Positions 36,632-45,878 of a stretch of DNA of 59,000 bases are shown piece by piece. Numbering within the stretch: the first letter of the stretch is position 1; every line of letters starts with the position of its first letter. The notes under the pieces were generated by a model. That model saw nothing but the letters and a program-made list of their open reading frames with translations, was not told the origin of the DNA and ran no database searches. A program made the position numbers and the translations under genes. The DNA is from Natranaeroarchaeum aerophilus (GTDB lineage Archaea > Halobacteriota > Halobacteria > Halobacteriales > Natronoarchaeaceae): the NCBI RefSeq assembly GCF_023638055.1, contig NZ_JAKRVY010000013.1:1-59000 (forward strand). Direction: 5' to 3'.

Positions 36632-39600
36632 TCATAGCGTCTCGATGTCGAGAATGTTCACCACGTCACCCTCTCCGAGCACGGTCGCCCCGCTGAGCCC
36701 GGGAATATCACCGATGAACCCCTCGAACGGTTTGACAACGACTTCCTGTTGGCCCCGAACGCGGTCACAGTGGACCGCAACCGGACGCACATCGTCGCGT
36801 ACCTGTACTAGCATTCCGTCGCCGTTCTGCCCGCGTTCCGGCGTCTCCAGCGCTTCGTCCAGCCGGATCAACGGATAGGACGTCTCGCCGCGCCTGACGA
36901 CCTCCTGGCCGTCCTCGAGTTCTACTGCGCCGGACGGACCGATCTCGCTGACTACCCGGGTCGGGATGCCGTACTCTTCTCCGCCGGATTCGACGAAGAG
37001 CACGTCGGCAATCGCCAGCGAGATCGGCACCTCGATCCGGACTGTCGTCCCGTCGCCCGGCTCGCTTTCGATGTCGACGGACCCGTCGAGGTCGTTGATG
37101 GTCCGGGCAACGACGTCCATCCCGACGCCACGGCCGCTGACGTCAGTGACCTCTTCACTCGTCGAGAAGCCCGGATGAAAGACGAGTTCGTAGATCTCTT
37201 CGTCATCCATCGTCACCAGGTCCTCACGCTCGACGATCCCCTCCGCGACTGCAGCATCACCGAGGTCGTCGACATCGATCCCGCGCCCATCGTCCTCGAC
37301 TTCAATGACGACAGTGTCTCGCTCGCGGTGGGCCCGGAGTTCGATCGATCCGCTGGGATCTTTCCCCGCTTCCTCACGTTCCTCGGGCGGCTCGATACCG
37401 TGATCGATCGCATTCCGGACGATATGCATGAGCGGATCGCCGATCTCGTCGAGGATCGACCGATCGACCTCGACGTCTTCGCCTTCCATGTCGAGGGTAA
37501 CCTGCTTGTCCTGGTCGCGGGAGATATCCCGCACCAGCCGCGGAAGCTTGTTGACGACGTTTCGCAGGGGAACGAGACGAACGTCCATCACCGTATCCTG
37601 GAGTTCGGAGGTGAGCGCGTCGAGCTCGTCGACCTCGTTGTCGATGACCCGGCGCGGCTCGTCAGCCTCGACCGCCCGGCGCAAGCGCGCCCGAGTCGAC
37701 ACGAGCCCCTCGACGAGACTCATCAGTTGGTCCACCTGCTCAGTGTCGACCCGGACCGACTGGATCGTTTCCGAATCGACATCCGTTCCGGCCGCGGCTG
37801 ACGGGCGCTCGTAGCCCACATCCGGCGGTTCCGTTCCCGAATCCAGGTTCACCGATTCGACGGATGCCTCGACGGCCTCGTCGGATGGCTCGTCATCCGC
37901 TGTCCCATCCCCGGCGGTCGTTCCGGGATCCGATTCCTGAAGCGCTTCGCTGGGATCGGTGTCTTCGAGTGTCGAGTCGGGATCCGCTTCGAGTGTCGAG
38001 TCGGGATCCGCTTCGAGTGTCGAGTCGGGATCGATGTCTTCTGGTGTCGAGTCGGGATCGATGTCTTCTGGTGTCCCGGCAGGCTCCGCTTCGAGCGTCG
38101 AGTCGGCATCTCCACTCGATTGGTTCTCTTCGGGACTCACACTCTCATCGTCCGCTGCTTCGAGATCCATCGACAGGTCCAGCTCGTCCGCCGAGCCGAA
38201 GCCACCGGCGTCGAGTTCGCCCGGTTCCGCTTCGGGATCCGCAGGATCGCCGAAGTCGATGTCGGAGAATGCGCCCGCTTCGCTGATCGCTGAGTCGTCC
38301 TGGACGTCATCAGTGTCGTCGAGGCTGTCACCGTCCTCAGCAGTGGCGGTATCCGCGTCCGGCTCGTCGATAGACTCCGAACCGGCGAAGGGATCTTCGA
38401 GGTCGAGTTCCGGACTTTCGTCGGCGTCGTCGACGTCCTGGATCTCCGCATCATCCAGATCGAGGGCTCCTGGCGCTTCCTCCTCGGGAACGTCATCGAT
38501 TGTGTCGTCACCGAACAGCTCGTCGTTCCCGGCAGGGAAGTCGAGGTCGTCGGCCTCGGAAGTCTGCTCTGTGCTGCCGGTCGTGTCGGCGGCTTCCGTC
38601 TCATCGTCGTCCGCTTTGACAGCAGTGGCGGTAGTCGGCTCATCGGATTCGACGTCCGGCTCGTCGGATTCGACGTCCGGCTCGTCGGATTCGACGTCCG
38701 GCTCGTCGGGAGTGGTGACATCCTGATCGCCCTCACCAGCTTCGACGTCTGGGTCGGCCGGATCGGCTTCCTCGGCCTCGTCGAGCAGTTCGTCGACACC
38801 GATTTCATCACCCTCGTCGCCAGCGCCGAATGGGTCGTCCTCGGTGAACTCACCGGCAGCGAACGGATCGTCACCGCCGAGTTCGTCCTCCTCGAGCAGT
38901 TCGTCGAAGCCGACCTCGTCGTCGTCGAGTTCCTCGAACTCCAGTTCGTCGAGTTCGGCCTGTAGCTCGTCGAAGCCGACCGGATCGACTTCCTGTTGCA
39001 GCTCTTTGAACGTATCCGAGGCGTCTTCGACCTCGTCGTCATCAGCCAGTTCAGTACTCGCCTCGACGGCGTCGTCGCCCGCCTCTTCCATGTCCGCCGG
39101 GTCCTCGTCGACGGGATCGATGTCACCGACCTCGATATCGTCGAACGATCCGGCATCGCCGAGGTCGTCGAACCCTTCCACATCGTCGACCTGTTCGACC
39201 ATTTCGTCCAGATCGTCGTACTCGCTGAACTCGTTGAGCAGGTCGTCGACTTCCATCTCTTCGGGGTCCTGTCCGTCGTCGGTATCGACATCAGTAGCCT
39301 CACCAGCGTCGTCGGTCGAAGGAGAGACCTCCCGGTCAGTCACCTCCTCGATGAGTGCGTCCTCGACGGCATCAACGGGATCGAGCGCGGCCGATATCGA
39401 CTCCTCTCCGACCGCGCTCGCGAACACGGCGTCGAAGTTGCCGCCGTATTCGCCCTCGCTGATCTCTGCTTCCGGTGGGGAGGTGCCGAGGAGATCGAAC
39501 GCGTCTTCGAGCGCTTCGACAACGAGCATCCCGTGCTGTTCCCGTTCCTCGGCCACGTTCAGCCGGACGTGAAACCGGTTGTGACGATCGTCCGCTGGCT

Positions 39601-40033
39601 CGTCGGCAGCGGCCAGTAACTCGTCTATCTCCGCATCCGTCGGTATGGAGATGGCTGCGGCCGCTTCGAGCTCCTCGCGAAGCATCTCGATCGTCTCCTC
39701 TGGCTCCGTTTGCGGTGAGCCGTGCTCGGGGATCTCCTCGATCATCGCCTCTAGCTGATCAACAGCATCGAAGATTCGGTCCATCAACTGGGCGGATACC
39801 TCGATCTCGCCACGCCGGACAGCGTCAAGCAGGTCTTCGAGTGCGTGCGCGAGCGCTTCCGCACGATCGAATCCCATCGCACCGGCGTTGCCCTTGAGGG
39901 TATGTGCGGTACGGAAGATCAGATCCATCGCGTCGTCGTCGTCAGGATTCTGCTCCAGCGTGAGCAAGGCGTTGTTCAATTCCGTGATCCCTTCCTCGCT
40001 TTCCCGCACGAACTCCCGTACGTACTCATCCAT
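36632..40033 (-). CDS. cheA: Chemotaxis histidine kinase CheA, with very long acidic linker
   Basis: 1133-residue kinase, where archaeal CheA is usually about 650. P1 phosphotransfer domain 1-115 with His44 in RTAHTLKGNAGAMG; a P2-like domain at 155-240; dimerisation P3 from about 755; ATP-binding P4 with N box HIVRNAIDHGIE, G1 DDGRGI and G2 GRGVGMD; CheW-like P5 at about 990-1133. Between P2 and P3 lie about 500 residues rich in Asp, Glu, Ser, with short repeats (DPDSTLEA, EPDVESD). The linker stays in frame without stops, so it is genuine coding sequence. Overlaps cheB by eight bases. Confidence 0.95.
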   Translation of the reverse strand: MDEYVREFVRESEEGITELNNALLTLEQNPDDDDAMDLIFRTAHTLKGNAGAMGFDRAEALAHALEDLLDAVRRGEIEVSAQLMDRIFDAVDQLEAMIEEIPEHGSPQTEPEETIEMLREELEAAAAISIPTDAEIDELLAAADEPADDRHNRFHVRLNVAEEREQHGMLVVEALEDAFDLLGTSPPEAEISEGEYGGNFDAVFASAVGEESISAALDPVDAVEDALIEEVTDREVSPSTDDAGEATDVDTDDGQDPEEMEVDDLLNEFSEYDDLDEMVEQVDDVEGFDDLGDAGSFDDIEVGDIDPVDEDPADMEEAGDDAVEASTELADDDEVEDASDTFKELQQEVDPVGFDELQAELDELEFEELDDDEVGFDELLEEDELGGDDPFAAGEFTEDDPFGAGDEGDEIGVDELLDEAEEADPADPDVEAGEGDQDVTTPDEPDVESDEPDVESDEPDVESDEPTTATAVKADDDETEAADTTGSTEQTSEADDLDFPAGNDELFGDDTIDDVPEEEAPGALDLDDAEIQDVDDADESPELDLEDPFAGSESIDEPDADTATAEDGDSLDDTDDVQDDSAISEAGAFSDIDFGDPADPEAEPGELDAGGFGSADELDLSMDLEAADDESVSPEENQSSGDADSTLEAEPAGTPEDIDPDSTPEDIDPDSTLEADPDSTLEADPDSTLEDTDPSEALQESDPGTTAGDGTADDEPSDEAVEASVESVNLDSGTEPPDVGYERPSAAAGTDVDSETIQSVRVDTEQVDQLMSLVEGLVSTRARLRRAVEADEPRRVIDNEVDELDALTSELQDTVMDVRLVPLRNVVNKLPRLVRDISRDQDKQVTLDMEGEDVEVDRSILDEIGDPLMHIVRNAIDHGIEPPEEREEAGKDPSGSIELRAHRERDTVVIEVEDDGRGIDVDDLGDAAVAEGIVEREDLVTMDDEEIYELVFHPGFSTSEEVTDVSGRGVGMDVVARTINDLDGSVDIESEPGDGTTVRIEVPISLAIADVLFVESGGEEYGIPTRVVSEIGPSGAVELEDGQEVVRRGETSYPLIRLDEALETPERGQNGDGMLVQVRDDVRPVAVHCDRVRGQQEVVVKPFEGFIGDIPGLSGATVLGEGDVVNILDIETL
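37965..38090 (-). repeat. 24-bp coding repeat in cheA linker
   Basis: Head-to-tail 24-bp units encoding DPDSTLEA and DPDSTPEDI variants. The period is a multiple of three, so expansion keeps the frame. Confidence 0.85.
38641..38708 (-). repeat. 21-bp coding repeat in cheA linker
   Basis: Three near-identical 21-bp units encoding EPDVESD. The DNA copies are almost identical, which points to recent expansion. Confidence 0.85.
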
Positions 40034-41180
40034 GAGTTGTCACCTCCGTCGAAAGACTGTCGAGCACGCCATCCGTAATCCTCTCTGCAGGAAGCACGTG
40101 GTCAACTGCACCAGTCGCTATCGCCTGTCTGGGGATACCGAACACGGGGCTTGTCCCCTCATCCTGTGCGATCGTCGTACCGCCCGCATCCTTGATCGCG
40201 CGGATACCTGCCGCGCCGTCTTTCCCCATTCCCGTAAGCGCAATACCGACAACTGGTTGTTCGACAGTCTCCGCGACCGACTCCATCGTAACATCGATCG
40301 ACGGTCTGACACCGTTGACCGGGTCATCGTCGGTCAGGCGCACTTTCGACCGCCCGGCAACCGAGTGGGCGACCACCATGTGCCGGTCACCGTGGGCAAC
40401 CAGCACCTCACCGCCCGATATCCTGTCGCCATCATCGGCTTCTTTGACGCGATACGCACAGCGATCGTCGAGGCGTTTGGCGAGTCGCACCGTGAACTCG
40501 GGGGGCATGTGTTGAATGATCAGAACGCGAGCATCGAGATCGAGCGGCAACGAACAGAGCAGTCGCTCGATGACTTTCGGCCCACCGGTCGACGCTCCGA
40601 TGACGATCGTGGGGTGCTCCAGATACGTCCGATCCTCATCGGCGGTGGCATCGCTCCACGTACTCGACCTCCGGTCGTCCCGCATATCGGCGGGATCCGC
40701 AGATCGTGAGGACGTCCCTGTCGGCGTCTCTACGCCACCAGCGACACGTCGTGCCGATGCGGCCGTTCGTGAGCGTGCCAGCGAAGCGACATGGGCATCT
40801 TCGACAGCGGTGATCGCGTCGATCAGCCGATCCTCGAGTCCGGCGATATCCGTCGAGACTTCACCGCTCGGTTTTTCGAGGAAGTCGATCGCGCCGGATG
40901 CGAGAGCCCGAAGCGTCGCATCAGCACCATCCTCGGTATGTGCACTGAGCATTAGTATGCGGGTCGGATACTCGGTCATGATACGATCGACGGCCTCGAT
41001 CCCGTCCATTTCCGGCATCTGGACGTCCATCGTCACGATATCCGGACTGTGCTCTCGGACGGCTTCAACCGCCCGCTCGCCGTTACTCGCACGGTACACC
41101 TCGTAGCCGTGATCGGCGAGGATGTTGCCGATGACTGTCCGCATGAACTGCGAGTCATCGACAACGAGCACGCTCGTCAT
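40026..41180 (-). CDS. cheB: Chemotaxis methylesterase CheB
   Basis: 384 residues. Receiver domain 1-120 with phosphoacceptor Asp52 in TMDVQMPEMDG. Linker 120-190. Methylesterase/deamidase domain with Ser197 in GASTGGP, His224 in IQHMPPEFT and Asp321 in LTGMGKDGAAG. It removes methyl groups from receptors when phosphorylated by CheA. I set the start at 41180 (MTSVLVVDD); upstream codons lie in cheY. It overlaps cheY by four bases. Confidence 0.95.
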   Translation of the reverse strand: MTSVLVVDDSQFMRTVIGNILADHGYEVYRASNGERAVEAVREHSPDIVTMDVQMPEMDGIEAVDRIMTEYPTRILMLSAHTEDGADATLRALASGAIDFLEKPSGEVSTDIAGLEDRLIDAITAVEDAHVASLARSRTAASARRVAGGVETPTGTSSRSADPADMRDDRRSSTWSDATADEDRTYLEHPTIVIGASTGGPKVIERLLCSLPLDLDARVLIIQHMPPEFTVRLAKRLDDRCAYRVKEADDGDRISGGEVLVAHGDRHMVVAHSVAGRSKVRLTDDDPVNGVRPSIDVTMESVAETVEQPVVGIALTGMGKDGAAGIRAIKDAGGTTIAQDEGTSPVFGIPRQAIATGAVDHVLPAERITDGVLDSLSTEVTTHG

Positions 41181-41539
41181 GCCGGAATAACGTCCCTGAG
41201 CGCCTTTCTGACGCTCGGTTCCTCGAACGGTTTCGTTACATAGCCGTCCGCACCGGCTTTGACGGCCAGTTTCATCTTCTCGCGCTGTCCCACGCTCGTA
41301 CACATGATCACGCGGGAGTCGGGATCGAGCTTCTTGATCGCCGCGGTGGCCTTGATCCCGTTACATTTGGGCATCACGATGTCCATCATCACGATGTCCG
41401 GTTCCTGTTCTTTGTACAACTTGACCGCTTCAGCACCGTTGGACGCCTCTCCCACTATGTCGTAGTCTTCTTCCAGAATCTGTCTGAGTAGATTCCGCAT
41501 AAAATGAGAGTCGTCCACGATGAGCACCCCTGTCGACAT
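41177..41539 (-). CDS. cheY: Chemotaxis response regulator CheY
   Basis: 120-residue single receiver domain. Asp9-Asp10, phosphoacceptor Asp53 (MMDIVMPKCNG), Thr81 (MCTSVG) and Lys103 (VTKPF) complete the active site. Phospho-CheY would act on the archaellum switch through CheF-type adaptors, none of which is encoded in this window. First gene of the tightly packed che run. Confidence 0.95.
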   Translation of the reverse strand: MSTGVLIVDDSHFMRNLLRQILEEDYDIVGEASNGAEAVKLYKEQEPDIVMMDIVMPKCNGIKATAAIKKLDPDSRVIMCTSVGQREKMKLAVKAGADGYVTKPFEEPSVRKALRDVIPA

Positions 41540-41725
41540 TCAGTTGATACACCACGCACGGCTTGGCGAACTACCAACATAAATGCTGTTCTTATATTAT
41601 CAAATCTGATATTCTCGGTCTCGGCCGGACGTGCACGGGACAGACATCGGTAACATTCGGTCAACAGGCCAGAGATTGGAGTCGGAATACGCGAGACGGT
41701 GCTTGAGACTGTCAGCGAGGCCCGA

Positions 41726-42289
41726 TCAGGCGTTCCCGGCCGCCTGCACCAGTCCGCCGAGATCGATTACTGAGACCTGTCTGTCACTGTTGTCCTGCTC
41801 GGGCCTGACAACCGCACGGACCAGCGCGTGAGAGAGAGCGCTCGGGTCGATATCCTGCTGTGGTGACGGTTTGTGGAAGATGCTGCTCACGGGGATGGAC
41901 TCGACCCCGAGCACCTCGTCGACTTTGAGCCCAACACCCTGCTGATCGCTCGGTCTGTTGAGGACGACGACTTGCTGCTCGTCGGGCGAATCGTCGTCGC
42001 GACTGGCCCCGAGATAGGTCTGGGGGTCGATCACCGCCGTGATTGCCCCACGGAGATCGATCAGCCCTTCGATCGCGTCCGAGGTCCGGGGGAGTCGTGT
42101 GTACTCGGTCTCTTCGACAACGCTGAGCACCTGATCGACTTCCAGTCCGTACTCGGTATCTCCGATGCGAAAGACGACGAAGCGCTCCCGTTCTTCCGCT
42201 TCCTCGTCGTCGCCGTCAGGATCTGGATCCCGGTCGTCAGTCCCCTCACTATCGATATTCAGTAGCTTATCCGGCAGTTCCGTCGACAT
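41726..42289 (-). CDS. cheW: Chemotaxis coupling protein CheW
   Basis: 187 residues. Residues 35-187 are the CheW double beta-barrel (FVVFRIGDTEYGLEVDQVLSV, LIDLRGAITAVIDPQTYLG, VGLKVDEVLGVESIP). The first 30 residues are a strongly acidic extension rich in Asp and Glu. It links receptors to CheA. It lies 186 bases ahead of cheY, so it may have its own promoter. Confidence 0.94.
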   Translation of the reverse strand: MSTELPDKLLNIDSEGTDDRDPDPDGDDEEAEERERFVVFRIGDTEYGLEVDQVLSVVEETEYTRLPRTSDAIEGLIDLRGAITAVIDPQTYLGASRDDDSPDEQQVVVLNRPSDQQGVGLKVDEVLGVESIPVSSIFHKPSPQQDIDPSALSHALVRAVVRPEQDNSDRQVSVIDLGGLVQAAGNA

Positions 42290-42398
42290 TCCTTGCTTGG
42301 TATCTACACCGGAGCAACAAAAACATTGACCACGGTTGCTTGTTGGCTACTTGTACGTGCCGCAAGCTTCAAATCTGATAACGCGATACTATCCGGAT

Positions 42399-42758
42399 AT
42401 GCTCTCAACGGAGACGGTCGATGGATCTACAGTTCCGGCGGAGACACTGCTTTCGGCACTGGGTGGGAAGTACAGCGCAGAGATATTGAGCGAGACACGA
42501 ACGCCGACCTCCGCACAGGAGCTGAGTTCCCGGATCGAGATCCCGATCGCAACCTGCTACCGCCGAATCGAAGAACTCGAAGACGCCGGGCTGCTTCGCT
42601 GTGAGGGGCGACAGCTCTCGGAAGAAGGTCGACGCACCAACGTGTATCGGCGGACGGTCGATACCGTAACGTTCGATTTTACCGGTCAGGCCCCGAGTAT
42701 CGAGTCCAAAAAACGCTCAGAGGCGAAAAATCAGTTGCAGGACCAGCTCGATGAGTGA
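42399..42758 (+). CDS. ArsR-like winged-helix regulator
   Basis: 119 residues. A single winged helix occupies residues 15-80: LLSALGGKYSAEILSETRTP, TSAQELSSRIEIPIATCYRRIEELEDAGLL, then the wing with RRTNVYRRTVDTV. The tail is charged and may be helical. Divergent from cheW with a short shared region (about 110 bases), so it could control the che genes. Ligand unknown. The start is set by the domain; a longer frame begins at 42336. Confidence 0.75.
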   Translation: MLSTETVDGSTVPAETLLSALGGKYSAEILSETRTPTSAQELSSRIEIPIATCYRRIEELEDAGLLRCEGRQLSEEGRRTNVYRRTVDTVTFDFTGQAPSIESKKRSEAKNQLQDQLDE

Positions 42759-42851
42759 TCGAAGACGACTTTTATTCCACTCCCCGTAATCCACGTCGAC
42801 CGCTGGAACGACGCCCCCGAAACCCCAGAATGACGTCCCTGCAACCTGATC

Positions 42852-43580
42852 ATGACCCAACAAAACACCCCAACCGACCCCGAGAAGTCGACGCGCGGAG
42901 CCGTCGTCCTGGCCTCCGGCGGCATGGACAGCGCAACTGCTGCCTACGAGGCGCGCGAGCAGGGCTACAATCTGTACCTGTTGCACACCTCGTACGGTCA
43001 GCGGACCGAAGACCGTGAACTGGAGTGCGCTCGCAGACTCGCCGACGAGATTGATGCTGCCGGCTTCCTCGCAGTCGAAACCAGCCACCTCGAACGTATC
43101 GGCGCGTCGAGTTTGACGGACGACGACATAGATGTCGAGGACGCCGTTGACGCACCCGACGACGAGATCCCCGATACGTACGTCCCGTTTCGGAACGCAA
43201 ACCTGCTCTCGATGGCGGTCTCCTACGCCGAAGCGAACGACTGTACGGCCGTGTTCATCGGTGCCCACAGCGAGGACTTCTCGGGCTATCCGGACTGCCG
43301 CCCCGCCTTCTTCGAGGCGTTCCAGTCAGTTGTCGAGACGGGGACGAAACCGGAGACCGACATCTCGATCGAAGCGCCGTTCGTCGAGTGGTCGAAAACC
43401 GAGATTGCAGAGCGAGGGGTGGAGCTCGACGTTCCCTACGAGGACACATGGAGCTGTTACCGGGAGAATGCCCCCGCTTGCGGCACCTGCGACGCCTGCA
43501 AGTTCCGGCTCGAAGCGTTCCAGCGCATCGGCGTCCGCGATCCGATCGAGTACGAACAACGCCCCGGATACACCGACTAG
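42852..43580 (+). CDS. queC: 7-cyano-7-deazaguanine synthase QueC
   Basis: Makes preQ0 from 7-carboxy-7-deazaguanine with ATP and ammonia; in archaea preQ0 goes to archaeosine in tRNA. The 242 residues contain the PP-loop SGGMDS at 22-27 and a zinc site of Cys202, 210, 213, 216 in SCYRENAPACGTCDACK. Length is as expected. It follows the winged-helix gene by 93 bases; the other pathway genes are not in the window. Confidence 0.95.
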   Translation: MTQQNTPTDPEKSTRGAVVLASGGMDSATAAYEAREQGYNLYLLHTSYGQRTEDRELECARRLADEIDAAGFLAVETSHLERIGASSLTDDDIDVEDAVDAPDDEIPDTYVPFRNANLLSMAVSYAEANDCTAVFIGAHSEDFSGYPDCRPAFFEAFQSVVETGTKPETDISIEAPFVEWSKTEIAERGVELDVPYEDTWSCYRENAPACGTCDACKFRLEAFQRIGVRDPIEYEQRPGYTD

Positions 43581-43581
43581 T

Positions 43582-44559
43582 TCAGTCGACTTTCGCCGTT
43601 TCTGGATCGGGGTCCTCCCCACCGCCGTCACTCCTACGGACCTCCCCAGTGCCGTCACTACTCCGGGACGTACTCGCCAGATAGATCCCGCCGAGAACAA
43701 TCACTCCGCCGAGTGCAGTTCCCGTCCCCGGCACCTCGGCGAGCAGGAGGACCGCCAGGATTGTTGCTCCGACCGGCTCGCCGAGCATCGTGATGCCGAC
43801 GACGGTCGAGCGAACGTGTTCGAGCGCCCAGTTGACCACCGTGTGGCCCAGAAGTCCCGGCCCGGCTGCGAGCGCAACAAAGAGCACCCACTCACGCGGC
43901 GGATAGCCCAGTAGTGCAGCATCCTGCGCCCCGACGACCACAAGCAGCGTGAGGGCACAGCTCGTGTAGACAACCGTGACATAGGGGAACACCGACACAC
44001 GCTGGCGGATCGAGCGCCCGGCAAGGACGTACGCACCGGCGGCGACTGCACCGACGAGCGCGAGCGTGTTGCCGAGTCGGGCGTCCCCCTCTACAGCGAT
44101 CGCCGCGCCGGGGTCAGCAAGCGTCATCGCGGCAGCACCACAGACCGTCAGGACGATACCGCCGACGATTCGCCGGTCGATCCGCTCGTCAAGCAGGAGA
44201 TACGCACCGATGGCGACGAAGACGGGCTGGGTCTGGACGAGCGTAACCGAGGCAGCGACGCTCGTCCACGCCAGGCTCTCGAACCATGCGGCAAAGTGGA
44301 TGCCCAGCGCGATCCCGGCCGCCGTCGCTGACAGGAGGTCCCGGCGGGATAGCGTCCGAAACTCCGACCGGCGTTGGCCGAGGACGAAGGGGCCGACGAG
44401 TGCGAGCGTAAACAGGACGCGATAGAACGCGACGACGCTCGACGGCGCGGCGCTCCAGCGGATCAGGATCGACGCGGTGCTCATCGCGATGACGGCTCCG
44501 GCGAGCGCTAGCATCGGCGAGACGTGCTCGCGTCCCCACTTGCGCAGGCTCCGTGGCAC
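43582..44559 (-). CDS. DMT-superfamily (EamA) transporter
   Basis: 325 residues, ten hydrophobic helices in two EamA repeats (about 18-150 and 160-300), with the first repeat showing FYRVLFTLALVGPF and the second a GLLGHTVVNWALEHV helix. Such carriers export amino acids, nucleosides or metabolites; the substrate is not predictable. A charged Ser/Gly/Asp tail lies in the cytoplasm. It ends one base after the convergent queC stop. Confidence 0.85.
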   Translation of the reverse strand: MPRSLRKWGREHVSPMLALAGAVIAMSTASILIRWSAAPSSVVAFYRVLFTLALVGPFVLGQRRSEFRTLSRRDLLSATAAGIALGIHFAAWFESLAWTSVAASVTLVQTQPVFVAIGAYLLLDERIDRRIVGGIVLTVCGAAAMTLADPGAAIAVEGDARLGNTLALVGAVAAGAYVLAGRSIRQRVSVFPYVTVVYTSCALTLLVVVGAQDAALLGYPPREWVLFVALAAGPGLLGHTVVNWALEHVRSTVVGITMLGEPVGATILAVLLLAEVPGTGTALGGVIVLGGIYLASTSRSSDGTGEVRRSDGGGEDPDPETAKVD

Positions 44560-44723
44560 GCTCGAAGGGGCGGTATCGAGTGGCTTACCGATTTCGGCTC
44601 CGACTGTGGCCTCGTAGATTCGTTTTTGTCCCGCTGTTAGCAGCTGTAGTCCAATACTACAATCCTTGTAGTGTATTGCTTCGAAAGTTATACCGTTGGG
44701 GCTACACCCGACAGTCGGGTCGC

Positions 44724-45233
44724 TTACCGCTGTCGCCGCCAGCTACCGCTCTCCAGTAGCTCCGTTGTTACCTGATGGCGTTTGCGAAACATCGGGGCGA
44801 AGCCGATTCTCGACAGCGGTGCGACAGCCCGCCCCAGCGCGCCGAAGGGGAGTTCGTACTTGACGTGATCCCGGAGCAGCGTCGTCTCGCCATCGGCGTA
44901 AAACGAGTGGGTGTGCTCCCACGACGCGAACGGGCCGTTTTCCATCACGTCGGTGAACCATGCGACACCGTCTCCCTCCTCACGTTCGGTAATCACAGAG
45001 GTCCACGACTGTCGCGGCCCGACGCCGAACGGTCGGACCGACATGTGGAGTTTCGAGCCTGCTTCGAGCACAGTGGGATCAGGCTCGCCGTCCGGTCCGA
45101 CCACGGACTCGACCTCAAGGCCCATCCAGTCGGGGGTCAGCGCTTCGAGACCCTGTTCCGTCGAGTGAAACTCCCAGACATCGGAAAGCGACGCGTGGAT
45201 CTGCGTCTCACGTCGGTACTTTGCCATACCCAT
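44724..45233 (-). CDS. SRPBCC-fold protein (polyketide cyclase/dehydrase family)
   Basis: 169 residues with the START-like helix-grip fold: YRRETQIHASLSDVWEFHS at the N terminus, the mid-strand HMSVRPFGVGPRQSWTSVI, WEHTHSFYADGETTLLRDHVKYELPFG, and a C-terminal helix RKRHQVTTELLE. These proteins bind hydrophobic ligands in a central cavity. A start two codons in (45227) is equally likely. Stand-alone gene. Confidence 0.8.
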   Translation of the reverse strand: MGMAKYRRETQIHASLSDVWEFHSTEQGLEALTPDWMGLEVESVVGPDGEPDPTVLEAGSKLHMSVRPFGVGPRQSWTSVITEREEGDGVAWFTDVMENGPFASWEHTHSFYADGETTLLRDHVKYELPFGALGRAVAPLSRIGFAPMFRKRHQVTTELLESGSWRRQR

Positions 45234-45272
45234 GGTTTGGCGTCCGACAGCAAAACAGCCGTGGTCGACGCA

Positions 45273-45335
45273 GTGGTCTTCGAAATCGGCGCGGTAGTCC
45301 TCGGAGTCGGCGCGGTAGTCCTCGAAATCAACGCC
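45273..45335. repeat. Intergenic 21-bp tandem array, three copies
   Basis: Three head-to-tail 21-bp units in the intergenic space between the SRPBCC gene and lrp; units begin GTGGTC or GTAGTC and end GGCGCG or AACGCC, at 45273, 45294 and 45315. A 12-bp partial unit precedes them at 45261. Confidence 0.8.
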
Positions 45336-45342
45336 GGCCGCC

Positions 45343-45771
45343 TTATTTCAGCCGCTCCTGCAGGAAGGATGGATGTGCTGCGGTGACTCCCTCGATATCG
45401 ACCAGTTTGTCACTGATGATATCCGCGAGGTCGTCACCGTCGGCCGCCCGAACCTCCGCCATCAGCATGTGGTCGCCGCTCGAACTGTACAGCGACTCGA
45501 CCTCGTCCAGTTCTTTGATCTCGCGGGTCGCCCTGACGTACTCGTCACTGGCGACATCGAGACCGACGAGCGCGATGGACTTGCTCGCCAGTTTCTTTGG
45601 ATCGACATCGGCGGAATAGCCAATGATAACGCCATCCTCTTCGAGCTGTTCGATATATTTGCGGACGGTGGGCTTCGAGACGTCCGCTCGCTCCGCGATC
45701 TCCGCGTAGGACGCTTTGGCGTCCTCTTCGAGAACAGAGAGAATACGGTTTGCCGTCGACTCGCTACTCAT
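45343..45771 (-). CDS. Lrp/AsnC family transcriptional regulator
   Basis: 142 residues: N-terminal AsnC-type HTH (NRILSVLEEDAKASYAEIAERADVS, then PTVRKYIEQLEEDGVI) and C-terminal RAM ligand domain (ALVGLDVASDEYVRATREI). It senses an amino acid or related metabolite and binds DNA as a dimer or octamer. It follows korB by 107 bases on the same strand, making the korAB operon a plausible target. A TATA-like AAAAGATATTTT lies about 30 bases upstream. Confidence 0.88.
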   Translation of the reverse strand: MSSESTANRILSVLEEDAKASYAEIAERADVSKPTVRKYIEQLEEDGVIIGYSADVDPKKLASKSIALVGLDVASDEYVRATREIKELDEVESLYSSSGDHMLMAEVRAADGDDLADIISDKLVDIEGVTAAHPSFLQERLK

Positions 45772-45878
45772 ACGTACTAATTTTGCGGCAGAGGGAAAAT
45801 ATCTTTTGAATCAGTTAAGCTCGGCTACTGGACAGTAGCTACCACGTTCACGAGAAAAATACGATGTCGGCTACCCGC

